Assembly: GCF_052115865.1 (NCBI RefSeq)
Contig: NZ_JBQKME010000005.1
Coordinates: 103,701 to 167,700, forward strand
DNA: 64,000 bases
Origin: Fundicoccus_A sp052115865
GTDB taxonomy: Bacteria > Bacillota > Bacilli > Lactobacillales > Aerococcaceae
Direction: 5' to 3'
The notes below the pieces were generated by a model, which did not search any database, was not told the origin of the DNA, and saw nothing but the letters and a program-made list of their open reading frames with translations. Numbering within the stretch: position 1 is the stretch's first letter; the number at the start of each line of letters is the position of its first letter. Positions 16,877-26,358 of the stretch are shown here, one piece after another. The position numbers were made by a program, and so were the translations under genes.

Positions 16877-17656
16877 ATGCAAGCCTATCAAATAGTCCAA
16901 AGAGCACGCCAATTAGATCGGATTTCGACAATGGATGTGATTAATGGTATATGTAGTCAATTTATGGAATTGCATGGAGATCGTTTAATGTCAGATGACA
17001 AAGCGATGATCACCGGCATTGGTTTAGTTGATAACAAACCTTTAACTTTCATTGGTATACAAAAAGGTAGCAATACAAAAGAAAATATCTTGCGGAATTT
17101 TGGTTCAAGTGGTCCAGCAGGCTATCGTAAGGCGATTCGCCAAATGAAATTAGCTGAAAAATTTAACCGTCCGATTCTGACCCTAATAAATACAGCAGGT
17201 GCCCATGCAGCCCCTGAATCTGAAGAAAATGGTATTGGCGATGCAATTGCGCAAAGTTTAATAACAATGAGTGAACTAACTGTTCCAACTTTAGCTATCA
17301 TTCTCGGTGAAGGTGGTAGTGGAGGAGCGATTGCCCTTGCTTTAGCAGATAGTGTTTGGATGATGGAAAACAGTATCTACTCTGTTCTATCACCCGAAGG
17401 CTTTGCTTCTATTTTATGGAAAGATTCAAAGTTAGCCTCGCAAGCGGCTGATGTGATGAAATTAACAGCTAAAGATTTGTTAGAGCTGAAAGTAATTGAT
17501 AAAATAATCCCAGAAGAATTCGATAGCGTTTTAATCGAGAAAGATCAGCTATTGAAGAATTTAATCACAGCTATAAAAAATGAATTTAAGCGTTTAGATG
17601 CTACAGAGGCAGAAGAACGTGTGACACTCAAATATGAACGTTTTAGAAAATTTTAA
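16877..17656 (+). CDS. accA: Acetyl-CoA carboxylase carboxyltransferase alpha subunit
   Basis: This 259-residue subunit partners AccD. It shows FMELHGDRLMSDDKAMITGI near residues 30-49, GSSGPAGYRKAIRQMKLAEKF near 75-95, the INTAGAHAAPESEENG segment near 108 and the glycine-rich ILGEGGSGGAIALALAD near 143-159. It lacks the long N-terminal helix of Gram-negative AccA, as usual in Firmicutes. It is the last gene of the fatty-acid operon and is followed by a strong terminator. Confidence 0.96.
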   Translation: MQAYQIVQRARQLDRISTMDVINGICSQFMELHGDRLMSDDKAMITGIGLVDNKPLTFIGIQKGSNTKENILRNFGSSGPAGYRKAIRQMKLAEKFNRPILTLINTAGAHAAPESEENGIGDAIAQSLITMSELTVPTLAIILGEGGSGGAIALALADSVWMMENSIYSVLSPEGFASILWKDSKLASQAADVMKLTAKDLLELKVIDKIIPEEFDSVLIEKDQLLKNLITAIKNEFKRLDATEAEERVTLKYERFRKF

Positions 17657-17667
17657 TTATTCAAGAT

Positions 17668-17725
17668 CCAAATAGTTAATGTCAGACAATGTATGTCCTC
17701 GGTCATTAACTATTTGGGTTTTTGT
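17668..17725 (+). terminator. Terminator of the fatty-acid operon
   Basis: A perfect 14-bp stem, CCAAATAGTTAATG with CATTAACTATTTGG, encloses a 22-base loop and is followed by GTTTTTGTGTTTTT. The remaining 280 bases up to oppA hold only AT-rich sequence and the opp promoter. Confidence 0.88.
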
Positions 17726-17943
17726 GTTTTTATAGGTTATTTGTTGAACGCATTATAGCTAAATCAAAAAGGAATAACACTTTCCAAAGAAATTGTATCT
17801 AATTAACGACACGACTCAATGAACCTGATTCAAATAAAACAGATAAATTATACCAGACCTTTAAATTATTCTTCATCATCCTTATTTGGCAAAGAGTCTA
17901 TTATAAATTATAAAAAGATTATATCGATATTTAACAATAATAG

Positions 17944-17972
17944 TTGCAAATTCAAATGGACATTAGTATATT
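17944..17972 (+). promoter_or_regulatory. Probable opp operon promoter
   Basis: TTGCAA at 17944-17949, a 17-bp spacer and TATATT at 17967-17972, about 35 bp before the oppA start. AAGGAGGAAG is the ribosome binding site. Confidence 0.6.
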
Positions 17973-18005
17973 AATATTAGTGTTAAAAATGAAGGAGGAA
18001 GTCAA

Positions 18006-19640
18006 ATGAAAAAATTTATTGTATCGCTATTAACAATCGTCTTGATGTTAAATAGTTTATCACTATCAACGATTGCAACGGCTCAAGAAACACCTGAGAT
18101 TAATCCAAGTGTAGAACAAACCTTGAATATCATGACTATAGGTGAATTAGCTACATTAGATAGTGCAGTTTATAATGATACACCAAGTTCAGATATGATT
18201 GGACAAGTTTTTGAAGGACTGTTTCGTATCGTTGATGGAACTGAAGTAGAGTTAGGTCAAGCTGAAAACTATGAAGTTAGCGAAGATGGATTAGTTTATA
18301 CCTTTACTTTACGTGACGGCTTAGTATGGAGTGACGGCAATCCGATTACAGCTAACGACTATGTGTATTCTTATCAACGTCTAGTTGATCCAAATGGTTT
18401 AGCTTCAGCACAATCCGTTGAAATCTTTAAGAATGCAGCTGCTATCCGTAATGGTGAAATGGAATTAGAAGAAGTTGGTGTTGTTGCATTAGATGACACA
18501 ACGCTTGAAATTACTTTAGAATATCCAGCGCCTTATTTACCTAAATTGTTAACAGGTAGCCGTTTTATGCCGGTACAACAAGCAAAAGTTGAAGAGTTAG
18601 GCGATAGCTATGGTACTTCGACAGAAAATATTGCCATGAATGGACCGTTCTTAATTGAAGGTTGGTCTGGAACTGAATTAGAATGGACTTTAGTGAAAAA
18701 CCCTAATTATTGGGATGCAGAAAATGTGTACTTAGAGAATGTGCGTGTTTCAGTTGTTAAAGAAACAGGTACAGGTGCAGATTTATTTGATGCAGGCGAA
18801 TTAGATTACGCAATTCTTTCTGATCAATTTGTACAACAATATGAAGGCTCAGAAGTTTTCCATTCACAACCAAAAGCAACCATCGGACACTTAATGTTTA
18901 ACGTGACTCGTGAAACAACAGGAAACGCTGCTTTACGTCGTGCAATCGCACAAGCTTTTGACAAAGAATTGTATGCCACTTCAGTGATTCGTGATGGTTC
19001 AACGCCTCTAAACGGTTTTGTACCAGCTGATTTCGATGTTAATGAAGATGGGGTTGACTTTAGAGAAGAAGCAGGAGAAGTTTTACCGTATAACGTTGAA
19101 GCAGCTCAAGCAGATTGGGAACAAGCTAAAGAAGAATTAGGTATGGATACCATTGAAATTGAATTATTAGTTTCAGATGTGGATTTATCTGGAAGAACAG
19201 CTGAGTATTTACAAGCTCAATTAATGGAAAACTTACCAGGCTTAACGATCACAATTCGTCAAGTACCATTAAATAACCGCTTAGAGTTCCAACGTGCTTT
19301 AGATTATGACTTCTTCTACGGTACTTGGGCACCAGATTATCAAGATGCGATTAACTTTATGGAACAGTTGATTACAGATGGTGGTATTAACTTTGCTGAT
19401 TATTCTAATGAAGAAGTGGATAACTTAGTTAACCAAGCTCGTAATGAATATGCAACAGATTCTGTAAAACGCCGTGAAGCGTTAATTGAAGCTGAAAGAA
19501 TTGCCATTGGTGAAGATGCTGTTGCACCTGTAGTTTATCAAGCTGCGACTGCTTACTTATTAAACCCATCTGTTCAAAACTTACAAATTTTACCATTCTC
19601 GAGAACATTGAACTTGAGAACAACTTATATTTCTGAATAA
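18006..19640 (+). CDS. oppA: Oligopeptide ABC transporter substrate-binding protein
   Basis: This 544-residue family-5 solute-binding protein captures peptides for the OppBCDF importer encoded downstream. The mature part has the expected segments: LNIMTIGELATLDSAVYND, FTLRDGLVWSDGNPITANDYVYSYQRLVDP near residue 97 and the AL-RRAIAQAFDKE stretch near 308. The signal peptide is clear (MKKF, hydrophobic core, then ATAQE) but has no lipobox cysteine, so signal peptidase I cleavage after ATA is predicted instead of lipid anchoring. That is unusual for a Gram-positive binding protein. A hairpin follows the gene and may raise oppA mRNA over the rest of the operon. Confidence 0.93.
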   Translation: MKKFIVSLLTIVLMLNSLSLSTIATAQETPEINPSVEQTLNIMTIGELATLDSAVYNDTPSSDMIGQVFEGLFRIVDGTEVELGQAENYEVSEDGLVYTFTLRDGLVWSDGNPITANDYVYSYQRLVDPNGLASAQSVEIFKNAAAIRNGEMELEEVGVVALDDTTLEITLEYPAPYLPKLLTGSRFMPVQQAKVEELGDSYGTSTENIAMNGPFLIEGWSGTELEWTLVKNPNYWDAENVYLENVRVSVVKETGTGADLFDAGELDYAILSDQFVQQYEGSEVFHSQPKATIGHLMFNVTRETTGNAALRRAIAQAFDKELYATSVIRDGSTPLNGFVPADFDVNEDGVDFREEAGEVLPYNVEAAQADWEQAKEELGMDTIEIELLVSDVDLSGRTAEYLQAQLMENLPGLTITIRQVPLNNRLEFQRALDYDFFYGTWAPDYQDAINFMEQLITDGGINFADYSNEEVDNLVNQARNEYATDSVKRREALIEAERIAIGEDAVAPVVYQAATAYLLNPSVQNLQILPFSRTLNLRTTYISE

Positions 19641-19675
19641 ATATCTGTTTAATGAACAAGTGAGTCATCATATTT

Positions 19676-19719
19676 ATAGCTTTCAATTCGTAACTGAATC
19701 GTTATGAATTGAAAGCTAT
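19676..19719 (+). terminator. Intercistronic hairpin between oppA and oppB
   Basis: ATAGCTTTCAATTC pairs with GAATTGAAAGCTAT, extended inward by GTAAC/GTTAT. The T-run after it is weak (ATTTTAC). It may act as a partial terminator or mRNA-stabilising element, the usual arrangement after a highly expressed binding-protein gene. Confidence 0.65.
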
Positions 19720-19834
19720 TTTACATCTTAATCAAATTAAGAGCTATAATGTATAGTAATAGCAATATCAGCATGCTTGAATTATAATGATTAGAAGTCT
19801 AAGAATATCAAGAGTTATAGAAAGTGGTGAGTAT

Positions 19835-20776
19835 ATGCAATCATATGCACGATATTTAGGTCGTAGAATTATTTATATGATTTTAACCTTATTTATTATT
19901 ATTAGTGTGACCTTTTTATTATTGCAATTTTTACCTGGAACACCGTTTGCAAATCAGGATTTATTAACTGAAACACAATTACGCTTATTAAATGAAAAAT
20001 ATGGTCTCAGTGATCCTATTTTTGTTCAATATCTAAATTATCTAAAAAATATTTTAAAAGGTGATTTTGGTATTTCTTTTCAGTTTAATAATTTACCAGT
20101 AGGTCAAATTATTGCGGATAGGGCAGGTCCTTCATTCCAACTGGGAATTCAAGCAATGGTTTTGGGAACGAGTGTTGGCGTCATTTTAGGTATCCTTTCG
20201 GCCGTTTATCAAAATACTTGGATTGACTATTTTACGTCTGTTTTTGCGATTGGTGGTCGATCCGTTCCTAACTTTGTTTTTGCGGTTGTTCTACAATTTA
20301 TTTTTGCGGTTTGGCTTGGGACATTACCCATTGCTTTTTGGAGAGATGGTTTTAGGTCCACGATATTACCAACGCTGGCTTTATCAATTTCACCAATGGC
20401 TGAAGCGGCACGTTTTGTTCGTACTGAGATGATTGAAGTTTTAAGTAGCGATTATATTGAGCTGGCTAATGCGAAAGGTTTAGCGGAATTTTATGTGATA
20501 TTTAAACATGCATTAAGAAATGCTATCATCCCTTTACTAACGATTTTGGGGCCAATTACAGCTAATTTAATGACTGGATCATTGGTCGTTGAACAAATAT
20601 TTTCAATTCCTGGTATTGGGGAGCAATTTACCAAATCAATTTTAGTTAATGATTATCCAACTATTATGGGGATTACTATTATGTATTCCGTTATCCTAGT
20701 AGTACTAATTTTAATAGGTGACATTTTATATGGAATGATTGACCCTAGAATGAGATTGACGAAAGGAGGAAATTAG
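19835..20776 (+). CDS. oppB: Peptide ABC transporter permease OppB
   Basis: This is the first membrane subunit of the importer. I start it at the ATG at 19835 (MQSYARYLGRRIIYMIL), giving 313 residues; an earlier in-frame ATG at 19787 would add 16 residues with no matching family sequence. About six membrane segments are visible. The EAA loop, AEAARFVRTEMIEVLSSDYIELANAKGL, is intact for contact with the ATPases. FLPGTPF and YGLSDPIFVQYLNYLK at the N-terminus are typical of OppB/DppB. It is 1 bp from oppC. Confidence 0.93.
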   Translation: MQSYARYLGRRIIYMILTLFIIISVTFLLLQFLPGTPFANQDLLTETQLRLLNEKYGLSDPIFVQYLNYLKNILKGDFGISFQFNNLPVGQIIADRAGPSFQLGIQAMVLGTSVGVILGILSAVYQNTWIDYFTSVFAIGGRSVPNFVFAVVLQFIFAVWLGTLPIAFWRDGFRSTILPTLALSISPMAEAARFVRTEMIEVLSSDYIELANAKGLAEFYVIFKHALRNAIIPLLTILGPITANLMTGSLVVEQIFSIPGIGEQFTKSILVNDYPTIMGITIMYSVILVVLILIGDILYGMIDPRMRLTKGGN

Positions 20777-20777
20777 A

Positions 20778-21848
20778 ATGTCAACTGAGCTATATCCTTC
20801 AGAATATAATGAAAAACAATTACTTGAACTTGGGACAATGGATGATGCTTTATTTCAACCAAAAATAATCATCGATTCTGATGAAAATGAAAAGATTTCG
20901 ACACCATCGCTAAACTTTTTTCAAGATGCTTGGCGGCGGTTGAAAAAAAATAAAGCGGCTATGATTTCATTGTTGGTGGCAATCATTATTATCGTAGTTG
21001 CTATAGCGGCTCCTCTTTTAACGCCACATTCACCTTTTAAACAAAACCCTAGTTTTTCGAACCTTCCTCCTAAAATTCCAGGATTAGAGAGTTTTTCTTG
21101 GTTTGATGGTAAGAGTGTTAATCGTGGAGGTACTTTGGTAGATAGCTATGAGATGGCGGGGGTTCCTGAAGATGTCTATTTTTATTTAGGGACAGATAGT
21201 TTAGGAAGAGACTTGTTATCAAGAATTCTTTACGGAACAAGAATTTCATTATTAGTAGCATTTGTTGCGGTATTTATTAATTTAGTATTTGGGATTATTT
21301 ATGGACTGATTTCCGGTTGGGTTGGAGGTAAGCTTGATACCTTTATGCAACGGATTTTAGAAATTTTGTCAGGAATTCCGAACTTAGTGATTGTTGTATT
21401 AATGTTATTAGTCTTAAAACCTGGGATTACTTCTATTATCATTACCATTGCACTGACATCTTGGATAAATATGTCACGTGTTGTTCGAGCACAAACGATT
21501 CGTCTAAAGCAACAAGAATATGTGTTAGCTGCTCGTGTATTAGGTCAATCGACTTTTAAAATTATGTTTACGCATCTATTGCCAAATATGCTGGGAATTA
21601 TCATTGTTCAAGTAATGTTTGCGATTCCTTCAGCGATCTTTTTTGAAGCTTTTTTAAGCTTTATTGGGATTGGAATTCCAGCTCCGAATGCTTCATTGGG
21701 AACCTTGTTAAATGATGGTTATCAAACTTTCCGCTTTTTACCGCATTTAATGTGGTATCCTGCAATAATGATTTCATTAATCATGTTGTCATTTAACTTG
21801 TTGGCTGACGGATTACGTGATGCGTTTGACCCGAAAATGAAAGAGTAG
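20778..21848 (+). CDS. oppC: Peptide ABC transporter permease OppC
   Basis: The second permease subunit has 356 residues. A cytoplasmic N-terminus of about 60 residues precedes the first membrane segment (ISLLVAIIIIVVAIAAPL). The large extracytoplasmic part contains YFYLGTDSLGRDLLSRILYGTRISL, a hallmark of OppC/DppC. The EAA loop (MSRVVRAQTIRLKQQEYVLAARVLGQS) and four or more further helices follow. GAAAGGAGG overlaps the end of oppB. The gene works with OppB, OppD and OppF in ATP-driven peptide uptake. Confidence 0.95.
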   Translation: MSTELYPSEYNEKQLLELGTMDDALFQPKIIIDSDENEKISTPSLNFFQDAWRRLKKNKAAMISLLVAIIIIVVAIAAPLLTPHSPFKQNPSFSNLPPKIPGLESFSWFDGKSVNRGGTLVDSYEMAGVPEDVYFYLGTDSLGRDLLSRILYGTRISLLVAFVAVFINLVFGIIYGLISGWVGGKLDTFMQRILEILSGIPNLVIVVLMLLVLKPGITSIIITIALTSWINMSRVVRAQTIRLKQQEYVLAARVLGQSTFKIMFTHLLPNMLGIIIVQVMFAIPSAIFFEAFLSFIGIGIPAPNASLGTLLNDGYQTFRFLPHLMWYPAIMISLIMLSFNLLADGLRDAFDPKMKE

Positions 21849-21858
21849 GCGGTGAATT

Positions 21859-22902
21859 ATGGAAAAACCAATTATTTCAGTCCGTAATCTCGAAATTAGT
21901 TTTGACACCTTTGCTGGAGTCGTACAAGCGATTAGAGGCGTGAGTTATGATTTGCATCGCGGTGAAACTTTGGCAATCGTAGGTGAATCTGGTTCTGGAA
22001 AGACAGTTTCTTCAAAAGCTATTATGGGCTTATTAAGTAAAAATGCAAAAGTTGAAAATGGAAATATTTATTATAATGGTGAAACTGACTTATTAAAGTT
22101 AAGTGAAAGAGAGATGCGATCTTACCGTGGAACAAAAATAGCCATGATATTCCAAGATCCGATGACATCTTTGAATCCTACTTTAACTATAGGACGTCAA
22201 ATCGAAGAAGTCCTACGCATTAAAAGGAATTTTTCAAGACTGGATGCGCATGCAGAAGCGATTAATTTACTCACTTTATGTGGGATTCCTAATCCTGCCG
22301 AGCGGCTAAAGCAGTATCCTCATCAATTTTCAGGTGGTCAGCGTCAGCGGATTGTCATTGCGATCGCTTTAGCAGGAGATCCGAATGTCCTTATTGCGGA
22401 TGAGCCAACGACAGCTTTAGATGTAACCATTCAAGCGCAAATCATTGAATTGTTACAAAAAATACAAGCCGAAAAAGGAATGGCCATTATTTTTATTACC
22501 CATGATTTAGGCGTGGTCGCAAAGGTTGCAGACCGAGTTGCGGTTATGTATGCTGGGCGATTTGTTGAAATAGGACCCGTTGATGATATTTATTATAATC
22601 CTCAACATCCGTATACATGGGGGTTATTAAGTTCTATGCCAACAACGAAGACGACAGGAGCATTGTATGCAATACCTGGGACGCCGCCTGATTTAATTAA
22701 TCCTCCAAAAGGAGATGCCTTCGCGGTTCGGAGTGAGTTTGCTCTCGAAATTGATTTTATTAAACAACCTCCGATGTTTGAAGTAAGCCCGGAACATTAC
22801 GCTGCTAGCTGGCTCTTGCATCCACAAGCACCAACGGTGATACCCCCAGAAAATATTCTTGAACGTCATCGTTACTATCAAAGTAAACAAGGAGGAATGT
22901 AA
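21859..22902 (+). CDS. oppD: Peptide ABC transporter ATP-binding protein OppD
   Basis: This 347-residue ATPase drives peptide import with OppF. It shows Walker A GESGSGKTVSSK near residues 43-54, the Q-loop FQDPMTSLNPT near 99, the signature FSGGQRQRIVIAIAL near 156 and Walker B VLIADEPTTALDVTIQAQ near 177, then the H-loop THDLGVVA. The C-terminal oligopeptide/dipeptide region includes HPYTWGLLSSMP and a PGTPPDLINPP stretch. The cysteine cluster often found at the C-terminus of OppD is absent. The stop codon abuts the oppF start. Confidence 0.95.
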   Translation: MEKPIISVRNLEISFDTFAGVVQAIRGVSYDLHRGETLAIVGESGSGKTVSSKAIMGLLSKNAKVENGNIYYNGETDLLKLSEREMRSYRGTKIAMIFQDPMTSLNPTLTIGRQIEEVLRIKRNFSRLDAHAEAINLLTLCGIPNPAERLKQYPHQFSGGQRQRIVIAIALAGDPNVLIADEPTTALDVTIQAQIIELLQKIQAEKGMAIIFITHDLGVVAKVADRVAVMYAGRFVEIGPVDDIYYNPQHPYTWGLLSSMPTTKTTGALYAIPGTPPDLINPPKGDAFAVRSEFALEIDFIKQPPMFEVSPEHYAASWLLHPQAPTVIPPENILERHRYYQSKQGGM

Positions 22903-23814
22903 ATGTCAGAAAATAATTCACATCAACATCCTCTATTGCAAGTAAAAAATTTGGATGTGACATATAATCGAGGCAGTCGTTCAGAGGTGAAGGCTGTTGA
23001 AAGCGTGACTTTTGATATTTATGAAGGTGAGACATTTGGGCTTGTAGGTGAGTCTGGAAGTGGAAAATCAACGATTGGTCGCGCGATTGTGCGCTTACTA
23101 CAACCCTCAAGTGGGGAAATCATTTTTAATAATAAGCCATATCACACAAATTTGTCTTCAAAAGAACGGCTTTCATTCAATAAAAATGTGCAAATGATCT
23201 TTCAAGATCCTTATTCATCTTTGAATCCGCGTATGAAAGTACAAGATATTATTGGAGAAGGTATTGATATTCATGGTTTAGCCGGTAACCCTCGGATGCG
23301 TAATGAACGTGTTAAAGAACTTTTAGATACAGTTGGGCTTAATCAAGATCATGCTAGCCGATATCCTCATGAATTTTCAGGTGGACAACGCCAAAGAATT
23401 GGAATTGCTCGTGCGCTTGCAGTGGAACCAAGATTTATCGTAGCAGATGAGCCAATCTCTGCTTTGGATGTTTCAATTCAAGCTCAAGTCATTAATCTAC
23501 TTGAAAAACTACAAGTGGAAAGAAAATTAACTTATTTATTTATTGCGCATGATTTATCCATGGTAAAGTATTTTAGTGATCGGATTGCGATGCTACACCG
23601 TGGTCGGATTGTGGAAATGGCTGAAGCTGAAGAATTATATGCCAATCCAATTCATCCTTATACGAAAAGTCTTTTATCTGCTGTTCCGGAGCCTGAGCCA
23701 GATATTGAACGCCAAAAGAAAAGAATAATTTACAATGAAGAAAAGCATTCAAATAGTAAATATGAATTAAAAGAAGTGGCAATTAATCATTGGGTACAGT
23801 CTTTTAATCAATAA
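22903..23814 (+). CDS. oppF: Peptide ABC transporter ATP-binding protein OppF
   Basis: The second ATPase of the Opp importer has 303 residues. Walker A is GESGSGKSTIGR near residue 47, the Q-loop is FQDPYSSLNPRM near 103, the signature is FSGGQRQRIGIARAL near 159 and Walker B is FIVADEPISALDVSIQAQ near 178. HPYTKSLLSAVPEPEP near 248 is the OppF C-terminal motif. AAGGAGGA lies 7 bp before the ATG. It is the last gene of the operon, followed by a 368-bp non-coding stretch. Confidence 0.95.
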   Translation: MSENNSHQHPLLQVKNLDVTYNRGSRSEVKAVESVTFDIYEGETFGLVGESGSGKSTIGRAIVRLLQPSSGEIIFNNKPYHTNLSSKERLSFNKNVQMIFQDPYSSLNPRMKVQDIIGEGIDIHGLAGNPRMRNERVKELLDTVGLNQDHASRYPHEFSGGQRQRIGIARALAVEPRFIVADEPISALDVSIQAQVINLLEKLQVERKLTYLFIAHDLSMVKYFSDRIAMLHRGRIVEMAEAEELYANPIHPYTKSLLSAVPEPEPDIERQKKRIIYNEEKHSNSKYELKEVAINHWVQSFNQ

Positions 23815-23935
23815 TTAGGCTTTAAACAAATATTCACAATGTATATATTTAGATTGGAATCAGCTTTAAAAATAAGTTGTTTTGTCGATGTTTATGAAAA
23901 TAATATAACAGTTTGAACTATGTATCATAACAGAT

Positions 23936-23999
23936 ATTTCTTTAAATAAGCACTTTCTTTTGCAATTGAAAGTGTTTTAAAGAAATAGCTGTTTTTCTT
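23936..23999 (+). terminator. Terminator after oppF
   Basis: ATTTCTTTAAA pairs with TTTAAAGAAAT and an inner GCACTTTC pairs with GAAAGTG(T), followed by a T-rich stretch. The rest of the 23815-24182 gap holds no gene; a TTGCAT-N17-TAAATT pair at 24069-24097 is a possible but weak pdh promoter, and a small perfect hairpin (ACAGTT/AACTGT) lies at 24122-24138. Confidence 0.75.
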
Positions 24000-24182
24000 T
24001 TTGTTTGACAACTATTTCACAAACCTTGTCAAAAGACTGATGTTATCAATTTTTTTTAATCCAAAAGCTTGCATTTAACCTTAGATAATGCTAAATTAGT
24101 GATGTACAAATGGATATTAGTACAGTTTATTTAACTGTTTAATGATTCAGACAAAACAATGCAGAGAGGAATGTGTACAAGC

Positions 24183-25292
24183 ATGGCTAAAAATGATGCT
24201 CCTACAAAAATCGAAGATTTATTAAGACCAGATAACTTTGATTTTAGTACAGTACAAGTGTTGAATGAAGAAGGAAAAGTAGTTAATGAAGACTTACTTC
24301 CTGATTTGTCAGATGAAGAATTAGTTCAATTGATGAAAGATATGGTTTGGTCAAGAGAGTTGTTCGAACGATCAACCGCATTAAATCGTCAGGGTAGACT
24401 TGGATTCTATGCACCAACTTCTGGGCAAGAAGCTTCTCAAATGGGTTCAATTGCTGCAATGACAAAAGACGACTTTATTTTACCAGGATACCGTGATATC
24501 CCTCAATTAGTAAAACATGGTTTACCTTTACATAAAGCTTTCTTATGGTCTAAAGGGCATGTTGAAGGTAATAACTATCCAGAAGATCTCCATGCTTACC
24601 CACCACAAATTATTATCGGTGCTCAGTATGTTCAAGCTGCTGGGGTTGCAATGGGTATTAAGAAAAATAAACGTAATGCAGTTGCTGTAACTTGGACAGG
24701 TGATGGTGGTTCTTCACAAGGTGACTTCTACGAAGGTATTAACTTTGCAGGTGCCTTTAAATTACCAGCTGTTTTCTACATTCAAAACAATGGTTGGGCT
24801 ATTTCTACACCTCGTGAACTTCAATCAGCTGCACCAACATTAGCACAAAAAGCTGTTGCGGCAGGAATTCCTGGTATTCAAGTAGATGGTATGGATATTT
24901 TAGCTGTTTATGCTGTATCTAAAGCTGCTCGTGAGTATGCAGTTGCTGGAAATGGACCAGTTTTAATTGAAACACTTTGCTACCGTTATGGTGCTCACTC
25001 ATTATCTGGTGATGATCCTAAACGTTACCAACCAGAAGGAGTACAAGAAGAATGGCGTGCAAAAGACCCATTAATCCGTTATGGTAAGTATTTAGTTGAA
25101 AAAGGCTTATGGTCTGTAGAACAAGAAGAAGCATACTTGGAAGAAGTTAAAGAAGACATCAAGAATGAAATCATGAAAGCTGATACGACACCAAAACAAA
25201 AAGTTTCAGATTTCTTGAAATCTATGTATGAAACTCCAGACTATGTAACACAAGAACAAATTGAAATTTTTGAAGCAAAGGAGAATAACTAA
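24183..25292 (+). CDS. pdhA: Pyruvate dehydrogenase E1 component, alpha subunit
   Basis: E1 decarboxylates pyruvate using thiamine diphosphate and passes the acetyl group to E2. I start it at the ATG at 24183 (MAKNDAPTK, 369 residues), with GAGAGGAA about 11 bp upstream; earlier in-frame ATGs at 24159 and 24171 would add short non-family extensions. The ThDP motif GDGGSSQGDFYEGINFAGAF with NN is near residues 175-205. The phosphorylation-loop-like YRYGAHSLSGDDPKRYQ near 267 is conserved. It is 2 bp upstream of pdhB. Confidence 0.95.
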   Translation: MAKNDAPTKIEDLLRPDNFDFSTVQVLNEEGKVVNEDLLPDLSDEELVQLMKDMVWSRELFERSTALNRQGRLGFYAPTSGQEASQMGSIAAMTKDDFILPGYRDIPQLVKHGLPLHKAFLWSKGHVEGNNYPEDLHAYPPQIIIGAQYVQAAGVAMGIKKNKRNAVAVTWTGDGGSSQGDFYEGINFAGAFKLPAVFYIQNNGWAISTPRELQSAAPTLAQKAVAAGIPGIQVDGMDILAVYAVSKAAREYAVAGNGPVLIETLCYRYGAHSLSGDDPKRYQPEGVQEEWRAKDPLIRYGKYLVEKGLWSVEQEEAYLEEVKEDIKNEIMKADTTPKQKVSDFLKSMYETPDYVTQEQIEIFEAKENN

Positions 25293-25294
25293 TC

Positions 25295-26272
25295 ATGGCA
25301 CAAAAAACAATGATTCAAGCTATTACTGAAGCATTAGCCACTGAATTACGTAACGATGATCGTACTTTGATCTTCGGTGAAGATGTGGGTAAAAACGGTG
25401 GTGTTTTCCGTGCGACAGAAGGCTTAAGTGATGAATTTGGCGATGACCGCGTATTTAATACTCCTTTAGCTGAAAGTGGTATTGGTGGTTTAGCTGTTGG
25501 TTTAGCATTAGAAGGATTCAGACCAATCCCAGAAATTCAATTCTTCGGATTCGTATTTGAAGTTATGGACTCTGTTGTTGGACAAGCCGCACGTACACGT
25601 TACCGTATGGGTGGCACACGTAATTTACCAATCACTTTCCGTGCACCATTTGGTGGTGGAGTGCATACTCCAGAATTGCACGCGGATAACTTAGAAGGAT
25701 TAATTGCACAATCTCCAGGGATTAAAGTAGTTATTCCATCGAACCCATATGATGCAAAAGGTCTACTAATCGCTTCTATTCGCGATAATGACCCAGTATT
25801 CTTCTTAGAACATATGAAATTATACCGTTCATTCCGTGAGGAAGTTCCTGAAGAAGAATATACAATTCCTTTAGGTAAAGCTAATGTTGTTAAAGAAGGT
25901 ACTGACGTATCTGTTATTACTTATGGAGCTATGGTACGTGAAGCTGCAAAAGCTGCTGAAGATTTAGAAGCTCAAGGAATCTCAGTAGAAGTTATTGACT
26001 TACGTACAATTCAACCATTAGATATTGAAACAATTATCGCAACAACTGAAAAAACAGGTCGTGTAGTAGTAGTTCAAGAAGCACAACGTCAAGCAGGTGT
26101 TGGTAATCGAGTGATTGCTGAAATATCTGAACGTGCTATTTTATCACTAGACGCACCAATTGGCTTTGTTGCGGCACCAGATACCATTTTTCCATTTGGA
26201 CAAGCTGAAAGAGATTGGCTACCAAATGCAGATGATATCGCTGCTAAAGTCCGTGAAACTTACGAATTCTAA
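25295..26272 (+). CDS. pdhB: Pyruvate dehydrogenase E1 component, beta subunit
   Basis: The 325-residue beta subunit completes the E1 heterotetramer. GEDVGKNGGVFRATEGL near residue 27, PLAESGIGGLAVGLALEGFRPIPEIQF near 56 and the RTRYRMGG and FRAPFGGGVHTPELHADNLEG segments are all typical. VEVIDLRTIQPLDIETI marks the C-terminal transketolase domain. AAAGGAGAA is its ribosome binding site at the end of pdhA. A 12-bp perfect hairpin without a strong T-run (26286-26314) lies in the 86-bp gap to pdhC. Confidence 0.96.
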   Translation: MAQKTMIQAITEALATELRNDDRTLIFGEDVGKNGGVFRATEGLSDEFGDDRVFNTPLAESGIGGLAVGLALEGFRPIPEIQFFGFVFEVMDSVVGQAARTRYRMGGTRNLPITFRAPFGGGVHTPELHADNLEGLIAQSPGIKVVIPSNPYDAKGLLIASIRDNDPVFFLEHMKLYRSFREEVPEEEYTIPLGKANVVKEGTDVSVITYGAMVREAAKAAEDLEAQGISVEVIDLRTIQPLDIETIIATTEKTGRVVVVQEAQRQAGVGNRVIAEISERAILSLDAPIGFVAAPDTIFPFGQAERDWLPNADDIAAKVRETYEF

Positions 26273-26285
26273 TTCATTAATAAAG

Positions 26286-26314
26286 GATAGTGAGCAATTG
26301 ATTTGCTCACTATC
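26286..26314 (+). other. Intercistronic hairpin between pdhB and pdhC
   Basis: GATAGTGAGCAA pairs perfectly with TTGCTCACTATC over a short loop. The downstream T-run is poor, so it is more likely an mRNA processing or stability element, or a weak attenuator, than a full terminator. Confidence 0.6.
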
Positions 26315-26358
26315 TACTAGTTTTTAAAATGTAAATGAAGAAAGGAAGAATCTAAACC

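Noticed and set aside
23966..23980. A catabolite-response (cre) element before pdhA (TGAAAGTGTTTTAA)
   Set aside because: The central CG and the final CA of the consensus are missing and the sequence is part of the oppF terminator stem.
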